Of a DNA stretch of 64,000 nt, positions 1-10,405 are shown piece after piece. Source of the DNA: Mastigias papua (lineage: Eukaryota > Cnidaria > Scyphozoa > Rhizostomeae > Mastigiidae); NCBI GenBank assembly GCA_964019165.1, contig OZ025276.1, positions 1,054,001 through 1,118,000 of the forward strand. The letters are read 5' to 3'. The notes below the pieces were generated by a model. The model did not search any database. It saw nothing but the letters and a program-made list of their open reading frames with translations, and was not told the DNA's origin. A program made the position numbers and the translations under genes. Every line of letters begins with the position of its first letter. Positions within the stretch are counted from its first letter, which is position 1.

Positions 1-666
1 ATCATTTACCCCCCCCCCAGGCCATTTCTTCCAAGCCTGAATCTCCATCTGAAGCAGGATTTCCAGGGACATGGCAAGTGTTCTCAATAATGTCTTTGGG
101 TCTCTCCAAATGGCAACCTGTCTGATGCAATGTTGAACTCTGCATTTTAGTAACATTTCAAGCCCATGATTGGGAATTGGTGAAACATAGTATTTCAGGC
201 TATCAACTGTTCCATACACTTTTCGGCTGCAGCTGATATAAAACGAAAGTGTACGGGAGATTTCCCTGTATGATTGTTTGCGAAACCACTGTTTGATGAC
301 ATCGATGACGTTTTACTAAAAAAACTTGAAGGTGATACTGACTACATACTATATAAGTTTTGTTCTGTTTCTGTAGTAATGTGACCACACCAAAATTTCC
401 TTGAGCCATCGAAATTTCCTGGAGCCACCAAGATTTTTACAAATTCCACTGAAAGGTATCACTGAAATGGTAAAAAACGCACCAAAATGTTTTCCACCAC
501 ATGTTTTTCCACCGAAATAATTTGCACCAACATCTTTTGCCCTTAATGTATCACAGAAATGTATATTAATAGTTATGTAGAATATTTATGCAACTGTCAA
601 GTCATCCCTTCCCTTGTACTCCCATCTCAATAATGAAAGTGATATTTGCAGTACTGATTTTTATAG
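1..666. other. No gene recognised
   Basis: AT-rich sequence with stop-broken short frames. Around 390-545 a loose, degenerate repetition of CCACCAAAAT-like and TTTCCACC-like words is visible. I see no domain, RNA gene or terminal repeat here. Confidence 0.5.
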
Positions 667-942
667 GTGTTCGTGTCATCTATACCCCCAAGATTGGATG
701 AAGTCAATCACCATCTTGGGATGTATAACCAGATGATAGAAAGTGTAGCAAAGGAACTGGAGATTTGTGTTGTACACCTTTGGGGTGACTTCCAACTCAA
801 GAATCACTCACTTTGGTCTTCTAAGGACAGTTTGCACCTTAGTACTAACTACAGGCTGCCACTTCTGAGGACCATTGCCAGTCACATTAACAAAATGTGT
901 ATGGCTGACGTTGGGCTATCACACAACACTTATGAACCTTAA
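667..942 (+). pseudogene. SGNH/GDSL hydrolase C-terminal fragment
   Basis: The 91-residue frame resembles the last third of an SGNH (GDSL-like) esterase domain. It has a strand ending in SSIPPR, a helix with N..L..YN, and near residue 54 the sequence KDSLHLS, which fits the Asp-x-x-His block carrying the catalytic Asp and His of this fold. The blocks with the nucleophile Ser and the oxyanion Gly and Asn are absent, so this cannot be a complete enzyme. The frame is preceded by a pyrimidine-rich stretch ending in AG (around 655-667), so it could be a 3' exon. SGNH domains of this kind are often found as orphan pieces in invertebrate repeats. The family call rests on one short motif and is tentative. 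Confidence 0.4.
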
Positions 943-1129
943 GTCTGGAAAATAATAGTAGAAGTAGTGATTCTCACATTTCAATGATTTCATATTTATA
1001 GAACACCTTTTCATTCTATGTCTCATGTCTCAATGACAATTTTTACAAGAAGAGCACTGTTAAGGCTTCCCATGCTACGTATTGATTGAATAGTTCACAA
1101 TGAGGTTGTATGGGTCTCTTGATATCGGT

Positions 1130-2283
1130 TTAAGTGTGGCTTATATTGTTGTATAAAATAGTCCTCTTTTCTTTCTGAAATACCTCTTCCTCGCATTGTA
1201 ATGTGTAAAAGGGACAAATCTTGAACATTAGGAGTTTTTCTTTTGCGCAATGATAAATACGGTTGCTTACAACAAGGTTTCGGTTATGTTTAAGTAAAAT
1301 GTGATTTCTATGGACAGCTGCCCTATGTCTTAGCGAATCACCTGATTCTCCGATGTAGTTCTCATTGCATCCATTGCAAATTATACCATTATAACATAAG
1401 TATGCATGCACCTCCTTTGTCCCCTCCTTTGATTATTAAGTTTTCGTTTTGTTTCAGTTGTGTAATAGCTGATAATTCATCTTTCTTGAGATTATTTTTC
1501 ATTCTTTTTGTATTTTGAGTTGCTTCTTCACTTGGGTATTTTGTTAGGAAGTCTATATATTTATCTAGAAATACATCCCTATGCGCTGGGGATTGAATTT
1601 ACTTGCATTTCTTACTAGACTTGGGTCCTGCCCATTGGTAATAGTGGGGTTCATTTTGTCTGCTGAATTTTCAATCAATGGCAGTTTTCTACAGAACTTT
1701 TTAACATCACTTTTTAGTTCTGTGTGATTACTCCAAGGTGTTGGAGTAAATTTCAGTCCACATTTTAACAAGACAGATTTTGCCTTGTCTTCGATAGCTC
1801 TTTCTGTTAGTATAAGAACTTTCGGATTAATTGTATTATGACTTAGGGCTAGGGGTTTGTTCCTTGTTCCCGTCCTCGGGACAAAAAGGAACCAGCTTGG
1901 TTTCATGTTGCTCTAGGACTTTGTTCCTCTTCTCTTGTATTTCTGAGTCGTCTGTTATCTTGCCAGAAGTCGCTGTCGATGTTATGATTTGATCTGAATT
2001 GCTGCTGCTGTCGTCCGAAGCGGTTGGATGTATTACTTGGAAATTCGTGGTTGAAGTATTCGGGGCTAGTACTTCCTTCGTTGCTTCTATACTTGTTTTG
2101 CTTTTCCTTGGCATAAGTCTGGTTCATGGTTTGGTTGAGTTCTGCTTTAGGGAGCCATTCTTCCTTTCCTTTCCAAATTTCCTTAGACCTTTCTTCTGTC
2201 TCTCGGCATTCTTTCTTCCATAGTTCAATGAGTGTTGCTTTTGTAATCTCGTCCTTGGCTTTTGCTTTGATTTTGGATATCAT
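1130..2283 (-). pseudogene. Penelope-like retroelement relic, RT deleted
   Basis: Three overlapping minus-strand frames read in order as parts of a Penelope-like element. The first (2283-1903) is a polar, helical N-terminal region. The second (1906-1565) carries the segment LKCGLKFTPTPW followed by KKFCRKLPL, which matches the conserved region just ahead of the reverse transcriptase in this class. The third (1411-1130) is a GIY-YIG-type endonuclease end, with YLCYNGIICNGC, NYIGESGDSLRHR and a late E in CEEEVFQKEK. The whole RT domain, normally several hundred residues, is missing between 1565 and 1411, so this is an internally deleted copy. Frame changes near 1905 show further decay. It is not able to move by itself. 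The class call is moderately secure because both flanking domains occur in the right order on one strand. Confidence 0.6.
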
Positions 2284-2336
2284 TGTCTCATCTATTGCTT
2301 CATATTTGGATTGGAAATTTGTATCGTAATTTCATT

Positions 2337-2562
<226 letters not shown>

Positions 2563-2836
2563 AACGAGAGGCGATACCTCAACTGCATCTTTTACAACAC
2601 TAAAGTGCTCGACAATTGAATGGAGCATTATAAGAATAATAATAAAAGGTATACCATACTGTCATACGCGACCGTCGGTTTCATGTTTCCAATCTTCAGG
2701 CGTAAAGATGTAGATACGTAACCATAGTTTGATATGCGCATAACGAATCATCAATAGAATCCAGTTCGTAAGGTGGAATGCAGATTGTTAGGTTATTGCT
2801 TCAATGTTCTTAATAGGAATTTGTTTTCGTATATTT

Positions 2837-2982
<146 letters not shown>

Positions 2983-3219
2983 TTGTTTATATGTATGTAT
3001 GTATGTATTTGTATATATGTATGTATGTGTTTATTTCCAGATAGTTTATCCTTCATCATCACAGGTTTAAATCTCACTTGCTTTCATTGGGTACTGTTAA
3101 AGACACAGCTAATAGAAACCATTGGCATATTTTTCAGAAGTTTTTCTAACTGATAATGATGTACTACATTTGTTGATGTCACATTATAAAAGAAGATGAA
3201 GTGATTTATTTATGTGTTT

Positions 3220-3985
3220 CTTCATCTCCTCACAAATGGAATTTGGGCATGCTCTTATTGTTTGGCCATTATTCCCATTGACAAGTCACTCTGTTGTTTT
3301 ACTTGTTGTTTTATCTCCTCAAACAATTGCTATATCTCCTTTATCATATTGTCTTCTGTTGTCCAACAGTAGCTGTTCCCTATATATTGCTTTTTCCTCT
3401 AATTCGTTTTTCCTCAACTGGAGCTCTTATACTTTCATTGTTGTGTCTGTTTCCATTTTGTCTCTTAAAGTGAGTATGCCTCTTTGTCATTTCTTCTCTT
3501 TGACCCCTTTCCTCCTTCCTCCCGGAGCCTTCTCTTTCTACTTTCTCCCATGTCTCAACAGATTGCTGCCTCATTTTATGAGCCTTAGCACTTTCAGCAG
3601 CTTGATTTCCCTTGAGCTCATTGGCAGCTGCCGTATGCTTGAGATCTGCCATATGACAAATTTCAATCAGCTTATCGAGCATTGTCTTGGCCTTAGAAGG
3701 TTCGGGGGAAATGCCACTGGCAGCCTCCTTTTCTCCATTATGCTTTTACATTAAATTAGTGAAGCCTTCTCTCATGGCCCTAAATGAAAAGTCAAATTTA
3801 GGGGTCTGTATTTTCATAAAGGCATCAGTACTTCTGATCCATGAATCCCTTCTCTCAACAATGCCTGGTTTTATATGCCAAACCTCTGGCACCATTGCCT
3901 CTCTCAGCATAATGCAATCATGCTGAAGGGTCCATCTGAATTGCTTCCTTAAAGCCAAATAATGTATCATAATAGTAACCTTTAT
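3220..3985 (-). pseudogene. Myb/SANT-like protein of a Harbinger-type element (relic E)
   Basis: Minus-strand reading from 3970 gives a Myb/SANT-like DNA-binding domain: LREAMVPEVW, an aromatic W in the next helix, then RAMREG near the end of the third helix. After a stop near 3746 the adjacent frame continues with AASGISPEPSKAK, the linker typical of Harbinger Myb-like proteins, and then a charged coiled-coil tail (3682-3380, continuing after another frame change to about 3290). The segment 3985-3740 is visibly homologous at nucleotide level to 57850-58100 inside Harbinger derivative C. In Harbinger elements this second protein binds terminal repeats and helps the transposase enter the nucleus. 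No transposase and no terminal repeats are visible around this copy, so it is a dead fragment. Confidence 0.62.
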
Positions 3986-4682
3986 TGCATATATTTAATG
4001 CTTCTAGGGACTGAAGTTAGTTTAAAAGTATTTGACAGATCTTGTAATGTGATTTGAATCACATAATGCATGAATCAAAATAAGACAATGACTTATATGA
4101 ATTGGAACCTAAGCTTCTTCCCATGTCTCAAGAAATAAAACTAAAAAAAGTAAAGGAATCCTTCTTACCTAAATAGGTTTGACAAATTTTGACTATCCAT
4201 TTCAATGACAGGGCCTCTCATGACTAATATATACCCCACAAGATAGAAAAAATATGGCTTACAATTTAGCATTTTACTGAACAGTATGTTTACAGTTCTA
4301 GAAACAATAGGCCCAAATGGTACCATTATGGCATTTCCCCATGGAAAATGATGCACACATGATTGTAGGAGTGACATGTTAGAATGTACCCACAGAGTTG
4401 TATGAAGAACAATAGGTGATGACCTCTGTAGGGTATCGTTTGTTACCATATCACATTGCATGTTAGTAGCCTCGTAGTGAATATGAGTTCACTTGGAAGT
4501 AGGCCTATGTGCAAACACATGTGTTTCATTATGGTGTTATCTTTTCATGGTAGCAGAGGGTAGTTGTGCAAAATGAAAGTCAGCAAAGCGTTTATAGTTA
4601 GAAGAGTGTGTGGTTTCAAATAAGAACCGTTACACAGTGCAGAAAATTAGTGGAACAGTGACTTAACAGAGTTTGATTTAAC
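3986..4682. other. No gene recognised; possible LTR/leader of the gag relic
   Basis: No domain is visible. Because a gag-like frame starts at 4683, sequence from about 4470 may be its leader or a decayed LTR. I could not find a second copy of this stretch in the window to confirm an LTR. Confidence 0.35.
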
Positions 4683-5706
4683 GTGAGAGACTTCAAAATG
4701 GCGGCAGCTTATAGAACACCACCGGTGTTTGATATTGATAACACACCTTACAGTAGGTGGATTGAAGAGATAAATGCCTGGAAGGAGCTAACAGATCTTA
4801 CAGAGAATAAACATGGCTTAGCAGTTGCATTATCTTTGCCTGAGAATGATAGGAGTGGGATAAGAGATAGAGTGTTTAGTGATGGGACAAGTGATGATTT
4901 GAAAGGCGAAAATGGCATTACAAAACTAACCACCTACATGGATCAAATAGTTAAGAAGGATGAATTATCAGATGCATATGAAACAGCCTGTGATTTTTAC
5001 CGTTTCCACTGAAAGGCTGACATGTCAATGGATGTTTATGTAATGGATTTTGAAAAGCTATACAATAAAACAAAGAAATTCAAAATGGAGCTTCCTGAAG
5101 CAGTTTGTGCATTTAAGCTTCTATAGGGAGCAGGATTAGACCAGAAAGACAGGCAGTTGGTTCTTACAGGAGTGGATTATAAACAGACAGACAATTTATT
5201 CAACCAGATAGGTAGTGCTTTACAGTTCTTTGGAAAACAATCGCTTGCCAAGGAGACCATACCTCATAGTGCTATAAAAGTTGAGCCTGCATATGTTACT
5301 GAAAGTTATAAAGAAACAGATCAAGATCAGGAAGCCTTATTCACAAAAGGTTACTCACAAAGAGGATTTAAGTGGGCCAGGAAGCGGAACTTTAATCCCC
5401 AGCATATTCAACACAGTGGCTACCATCGAGGTTCTGACATTCCAGGTAAAGGAAGGGGAAGGTGGGCTGCTGGCTATGATGAATTAAGGACCAAGAGGGT
5501 TAACCCCATTGGCCCCAATGGATATCCTCTATGATGTAGGAGTTGTCAATCAATAAGACACGTAATGAAGGATTGTCCAGATTCATATGAAAATATGGAC
5601 AGAAAAGCAGCTTTTGAGGAGGCAGTTTTATTTACTGGACATCAAGTCACAGAAATGAAGAAAAGTAAAGGGAAAGGAAGAAAATCAAGAAGCCCCGTAG
5701 TCTAGC
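4683..5706 (+). pseudogene. Retrotransposon gag relic with CCHC knuckle
   Basis: A gag-like polyprotein in one frame, broken by three stop codons. The first part (4683-5012) has FDIDNTPYSRWIEEINAW and ALSLPENDRSGIRD, a helical capsid-like pattern seen in gag proteins of invertebrate retroelements. It continues in the same frame after a TGA at 5010-5012 (KADMSMDVYVMDF), passes a TAG near 5125, a basic Arg/Gly-rich stretch (5340-5480), and after a TGA near 5532 reaches CRSCQSIRHVMKDC, a perfect C-x2-C-x4-H-x4-C zinc knuckle at about 5537-5578. No protease, RT or integrase follows, so the pol part was lost. The order capsid, basic linker and knuckle makes the gag call fairly secure. I do not assign a superfamily. 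Confidence 0.62.
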
Positions 5707-6701
5707 ACAGGTATCAGAGCATTTTTTGCACAATTGTTTCTCGCACTTTTCTTTGATTTGCACAATGCAAGGCTGAAAGTCACGTGCTCCATCGCAGCGG
5801 CCCATGACGTTGCCTTCTTGTGATCCTATGCGACCAGACCAAGCAACTGTCATGGGGGCACAGCGTTAGTCTTTCCAAAGCTAATAAGCAACTTTTGCAC
5901 TGGGGCTAGGGAAGCCCGCGTGTAGCAGGCTATCAGTACTAAGCTAGTCTCTATTATACGAATTGTTGAATGCACAGAATTGTTTAAAATGCTCTCTACA
6001 ATGAGGCACTAATGAAACTACATGACATATTGTCCCCTGCTTCACTCAACTCTACATTAAGGAGTCTTGGAAATAATTTTAAGATGTTATAACAGATACA
6101 ATATAGCACATGACTTGGCAGGTATGAGTGGTTCTGTTATCATGTAGGTGACCACTAATCCTGTCTACAGAGGTACACAATCAAGTCTGATCCAGAAACG
6201 TAGGTGTTATACAACTGGAATCTGTGATAGGACTTGGTAGCTCAAGGTGATAAAACAAAAGAATAGTGCTTAGTATTCCTATATCACACCTTTATATAAT
6301 ATATAACAGAGTGTAAAGCTATTGACTGAGCAGCATGAATCATTAGATATCAGCCAAAGTTCTTGGGGGGAGTCCATAGGTTATGGCTATACAAAACAAA
6401 TAGTGCAGCTATCCAGTACTACATTATCTCTTACAACCATGTGACATTCAGATTTCAAACAATAATGGTAGTTGGATAGGGGAAAGTGGCCCCATAAATC
6501 GAATATTGCTATCTAGTACTAATTCATCCCTAAAAACTATAATATCATATGCAGAATGATCTATGGAAGTCAGTAATTCTTTGAAATGAGTAATAATATA
6601 TATCCTGTATCATCAACTCAGATGTCAAAGGAAGGCATTACCTCCGTGGGGGCAAGGGGCTTCATAAAGTAAGTCTAGGCAATAAAAATGACGGTCATAT
6701 C
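5707..6701. other. No gene recognised
   Basis: About 1 kb with no coding pattern, tandem repeat or tRNA-like A/B boxes that I can support. The stretch at 5850-5945 is locally GC-richer but does not fold as a tRNA by eye. Confidence 0.45.
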
Positions 6702-7019
6702 TACAGTCAACTCTCTATAAGAGAACACCTCCATAAAGCGGACACCTCCTTAAGATGGACACTCTAAGGAAGTCCCTGCTAGCCCCAATAGGAAATGCTG
6801 TATGTTCTTGTTCTATAAGACGGACACCTCTTCAAACGGACAGCCGACAGTATTTCTTTGTACCAAGCTCATTATACACCTTGTTGAAGCGGATGGTAGT
6901 AAGATAAGTTTTGCTTCAAAACAAGAATTTAAAGATAAATCAATCAAAAATGAGTTACAGTGCACTTTTACCTTCAATTTTATGTCTAATGTCTATGGCG
7001 CAGTTCTTTTTCGACACTT

Positions 7020-7424
7020 TCATTCTTGGCTGACGGCTACTAGATTTTTACACAATTCTTTTTCTTTCTCACCTTGTTGCAGAAGCCAGTCCACAGCTCT
7101 CGTGTCACCTTCTACTAAATATTCGCAAGGGATTTCCAGTCCATAACCACCTCCTCTATTTATCTTTTCCCCAGTTACTCTAGAAGCAATGGAGCTGTTC
7201 TTAAGCTTCAGGAACATTGTCATCCATACACTGATATTTTTGGGAACATGTCCAACTATCGTTTCCTTATTCATTAAAGCGACAGCATTTCTATCCTCTG
7301 GATTTTCAGGTTCTTGGATACATGGAAGAACGTGATCAATCACCGGTTCCCAAATGTCTTTATATACATGAAAGCCACGAATATATGATCTAACAACAGC
7401 AGATTTTTTACCAGTCATGTTCAC
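7020..7424 (-). CDS. HIRAN-domain-like protein
   Basis: An uninterrupted 134-residue frame. Residues about 12-100 fit a HIRAN-like beta fold: IRGFHVYKDIWEPVIDHVLP, then PENPEDRNAVALMNK, then VGHVPKNISVW, and a late GGGYGLEIPCEYLV. HIRAN domains occur in DNA-repair helicases such as HLTF, where they bind DNA ends, and as stand-alone ORFs in bacteria and repeats. Here the frame lies inside the Tigger-like element, transcribed away from the transposase N-terminus with about 390 bp between the two starts. I infer, without proof, that it is an accessory gene of that element. It starts at the first Met, and an upstream coding exon cannot be excluded. The frame is intact while its neighbour is truncated. 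Confidence 0.5.
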   Translation of the reverse strand: MNMTGKKSAVVRSYIRGFHVYKDIWEPVIDHVLPCIQEPENPEDRNAVALMNKETIVGHVPKNISVWMTMFLKLKNSSIASRVTGEKINRGGGYGLEIPCEYLVEGDTRAVDWLLQQGEKEKELCKNLVAVSQE

Positions 7425-7811
7425 GTTGAAAGTTCTTCAATTGAACTACCCTTCAGAATCTGTTCACTCATCAAATTGTGACATGATTAATGTACTTTAC
7501 TTCCAACAGAGTGTGGGTGTGCAAATAGTTTCTATACAAATGCATCGTGTAGTTGTACGAGTGAATGAACTGCTTATGTTTGTTATAAAGTAGGTGCGAA
7601 ATAAACCCCTACAACTCCTTAGTGTTGTCAATCATATGCGGTGTCTCTAACATGTCCTGTTTATGAGGGTTCGTGCTTCCATGTGTGCAGCACCTGCAGT
7701 TATGCTTATGGCCATGTGTATTGCAAATCTGGAAATCAATCAGTTTACAATCAAGAAGTAAAATAAGACAGACGTTTTCCCAGAGTCGAATCCAAATTTT
7801 AACGATACACT

Positions 7812-8304
7812 ATGTTATCGAATCAGATTTCCAGAAAGATTTCGAAGCACACTCTTTCAATAGAGGAAAAGATAGAAGTTTTGGATTATGCCCGAAGTCA
7901 TCCATCAGAGAGTTGCAGAAAGTTGTCCTTGAAATTTGCCGTTGGAAAGACACAGATTTCAAATCTCTTTAAAATGAAGCAAAAGTTAGACAGACATATG
8001 CTGACTTTCGAGGTACCAATAAAAGGGCAAGATCTGGGAAGTACCATGAAATAAATGAAACGTTGTATACATGGTACAATGTAGCAAGAGAGTGTTTGGT
8101 GCCCGTAAATGGCCCTATGCTTCAAGAAGAAGCCTTGGAAATTTCAAAGCGATTAGACAGTACCAATTTTGAGCAATTCAAGGCTTCAAGTGGCTGGCTA
8201 GAAAAGTGGAAAGCTACATATGGCATTGTCAACTGCTTGGTTGAAGGCGAGTCTGGTGAAGTCCAATCTCTTAACAGCACAAATGCACTTGTTTCGAGGA
8301 AATG
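7812..8304 (+). pseudogene. Tigger/pogo transposase, DNA-binding half
   Basis: Two frames read as the two helix-turn-helix domains of a CENP-B-like transposase. The first (7812-8054) is the psq-type N-terminal domain: TLSIEEKIEVLDYARSHPS, CRKLSLKFAVGKTQISNLFK. After a one-frame shift near 8054 the second (8063-8305) is the Tc5/CENP-B-type domain: W..ARE...PVNGPMLQEEALEI, then FKASSGWLEKWKATYGI. Together they would bind the terminal repeats. The catalytic DDE/D domain that should follow is absent: the frame stops at 8303-8305 and no later homology is seen. It is therefore a non-functional fragment, but the family assignment is firm. Confidence 0.72.
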
Positions 8305-8310
8305 ATAAAA

Positions 8311-8744
8311 TTTCAAGGTTTACCAGGTTTGGTAGATTTATGTAAGTGTTGTACAGAAATACTGAGTCTACCAGGGAGAACCTTATTATACTGAAGATCC
8401 ATCGCATGTAGGGATTGGCATCTTTGCCCAATAAGGAGTCATAAAAGGTTGGCTGTAGTGTATGGCACCCTTTGGTATGAAAAATATTTGGTTAAGTAAA
8501 TAAATTTGAAAATGACGTTCTATGTTGATAAGCATATATTTCATTTAATTTTGTTTTGAATGATACATATCAAAAGTACTAATAGAGAAAATCCACATTT
8601 AACAAATTTCACATTACCTTTTTTATGATATTAATTTTTGATGTGGCCCAGGGCTATCACTATTAAAGGGTAAGTCCATATGAAACCACCACATTAAAAG
8701 CATGAAAATGCCCTCACCATCTGTGATTCTGTCCATAATTCTTA
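8311..8744. other. No gene recognised
   Basis: AT-rich sequence without coding pattern between the truncated Tigger element and repeat X. The outer edge of X may lie somewhat to the left of the point given here. Confidence 0.4.
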
Positions 8745-10003
8745 AACTTGTTTCCCATGGTAAGAAAAGACTATGTACCACATTTCAGCTTCATATCTTT
8801 TACGAGGGCTGAGACATCAGCTTCTAAATATTTTGCCCATTTCACCCTGATCCACAACCCCGAAAAAGTTAAACATCAATAACTCTTGTTTTAGTTGTGT
8901 CATTGGGCTCAATGATAGCTCATTTTGAAGGTCATTGTAAGCTCTCTTCACATATGATAGTTTCTCCAACCTACCCTACATGACCATAATAGAGAGTTTC
9001 CGAAACACTACGCGGCGAGCTACTACGCCTCAGTGGGAGACTGAGTACTACTTGGTCTGAGGTGTAGCAGCTCAGGAGCAAAAACTACTTTCCGAAGCAC
9101 GAAGACACCTCAGCAATGGCGCCGAAGTAAATAAACATGAGGATGGAGTTAAAATATACCTACCTCGATTTACCATGATGGCAAATCCGTGATGAAGAAT
9201 TTATAGAAGTAAATACGACTCCGTGGTTAGCAAAACTGGTATTTTCATGAGGATATTACATATAAATGAAACAAAACTTTGCCCCTTCATACGAATATGC
9301 CGAAGCCGACTTAAATACTCTCAGCACTCCTCAAGGTCGATTGGGTTCATCCAAAATATCCAAATAAGTACATGTTAATTTTGTCTGGTAATGTCACTAA
9401 AATACAAACGTCTGTATTCTTTTGTGGGCTCCAACTGTTGTTTCGGAGGTGCTGGTCAAGGCCATCTTCTCTATTCGCCTTGTTGAAGGTGCTATTTTAA
9501 GACAAGACAACAAATATCAGCAGTTAGTTACAACTTGTTAGCATAATAGGTGACAGAATGGAATAATGATATCAGTATGATAAGAAATAATGTATATTAC
9601 GTACCTTGAAATCTTGTATATCACTACGACTTGAAATAGGCCAGTCGCAAGTAGTGAAACTACCCACTACACCACAGCAATCGGAGGAATCCCCGAAAAC
9701 GCGCTGGGACCTAGTCTCCCCTGAGGCGTAGTAGGTCACTGCGTAGTGTTTCGGAAACTCTCTAATACCAGTCCTGAAACACCGTTGTTGTTTTCTTTTG
9801 CTCCCATTGAATTAGTACCTCTCCCCCTTAGCCAAATTTTAAATCAAATACTTCCTAGAGGTATAGATAGCCATGATACAAATGTACAGAGTGGGCCCTC
9901 TATGGATGACTCAGTTATGGGCTTTGGAAAAACAGTAACCTCACAAAATAGTGAGAAGTAATACAAATAGTAGAAATTTCTCTTATATCATTTGCAGAAA
10001 CTC
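8745..10003 (+). repeat. Repeat X, copy 1 (split by a MITE)
   Basis: The segments 8745-8990 and 9767-10003 are together the reverse complement of a second copy at 20700-28400, where the matching pieces are 28400-28156 and 20921-20700. Shared words include CTACCCTACATGACCATAAT and GGATGACTCAGTTATGGGC. The short frame at 9746-9961 is only a by-product of this repeat. I do not recognise the family: it is non-coding and its outer limits are blurred by divergence. Confidence 0.72.
8991..9763. mobile_element. Harbinger-type MITE (element D), 773 bp
   Basis: The ends are inverted repeats of about 60 bp starting AGAGAGTTTCCGAAACACTA on both strands. The flanks are AAT at 8988-8990 and AAT at 9764-9766. 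Copy 2 of repeat X keeps the uninterrupted site (CATAATACC with a single AAT, read on the minus strand at about 28158), which proves both the borders and the 3-bp duplication. It has no coding frame. The first nine bases equal those of Harbinger element A, so I place it as a non-autonomous relative. Confidence 0.88.
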
Positions 10004-10008
10004 ATATT

Positions 10009-10345
10009 TGTTGGGAACATTATATTTTGTTTTGTTGATAGTCCTAAATCTGAGACTTTATTGTGCATCCGGGACGCTAGACCAATATTGGGGATGATAG
10101 ACTAATATCCGGGACTTTAGACCTTGTGATGGCAAGATACGGGACATTAGACCTTTTACTCAGTTATTATTGTATTCCACTGAGTTAGAAACCGCGTGAG
10201 GAGGCGAGGAGATATTAATCTGTAGATAGCGAGGAGAAGAAACGAAAAAGAGAGATTTTGCGAGTGGGTTTTGATATTTTATTACAAATTTGTTGGTTTT
10301 ACATGCGATTCGTTTTGTTTTCGTGCTTCTCGAATAGTTCGCGAA
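10009..10345 (+). repeat. BEL 5' LTR
   Basis: It begins TGTTGGGAACATTA and ends GTTCGCGAA. It contains several imperfect copies of CGGGAC-N-TTAGACC between 10068 and 10160. Differences from the 3' LTR that I can see include GATACGGG/GATATGGG, ATTCCACTGAG/ATTCACATGAG and TTAATC/TTGATC. Confidence 0.93.
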
Positions 10346-10349
10346 ACAG

Positions 10350-10366
10350 TGGCACCCCAGATGGGA
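10350..10366 (+). promoter_or_regulatory. BEL primer-binding-site candidate
   Basis: TGGCACCCCAGATGGGA starts five bases after the 5' LTR, the usual place and TGG start of a tRNA primer site. I could not match it with confidence to one tRNA. Confidence 0.55.
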
Positions 10367-10405
10367 GAAAAGGAAGTTTAACAGACGAGAAACTGTGAGT
10401 GAGAT

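Larger units (their letters stand above)
6704..8310 (+). mobile_element. pogo/Tigger-type DNA transposon, left part only
   Basis: The left end starts CAGTCAACTCTCTATAAG, preceded by TA (6702-6703), which is the expected TA target site of Tc1/mariner-pogo elements and a Tigger-like terminal sequence. Just inside are repeats of GGACACCTC (6725-6845) typical of Tigger subterminal DNA. The element holds an antisense HIRAN-like frame (7020-7424) and the DNA-binding half of a CENP-B/Tigger transposase (7812-8304). I do not find a right terminal repeat. The DDE half and right end are missing, so the element is truncated near 8310. Confidence 0.62.

Noticed and set aside
3212..3754. A 180-aa plus-strand frame
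   Set aside because: It is the antisense shadow of the Myb-like relic on the minus strand; its Phe/Leu/Ser-rich text mirrors a charged coiled coil.
5855..5945. Possible tRNA or SINE head
   Set aside because: Locally GC-richer, but no B-box (GGTTCRANNCC) and no cloverleaf could be drawn by eye.
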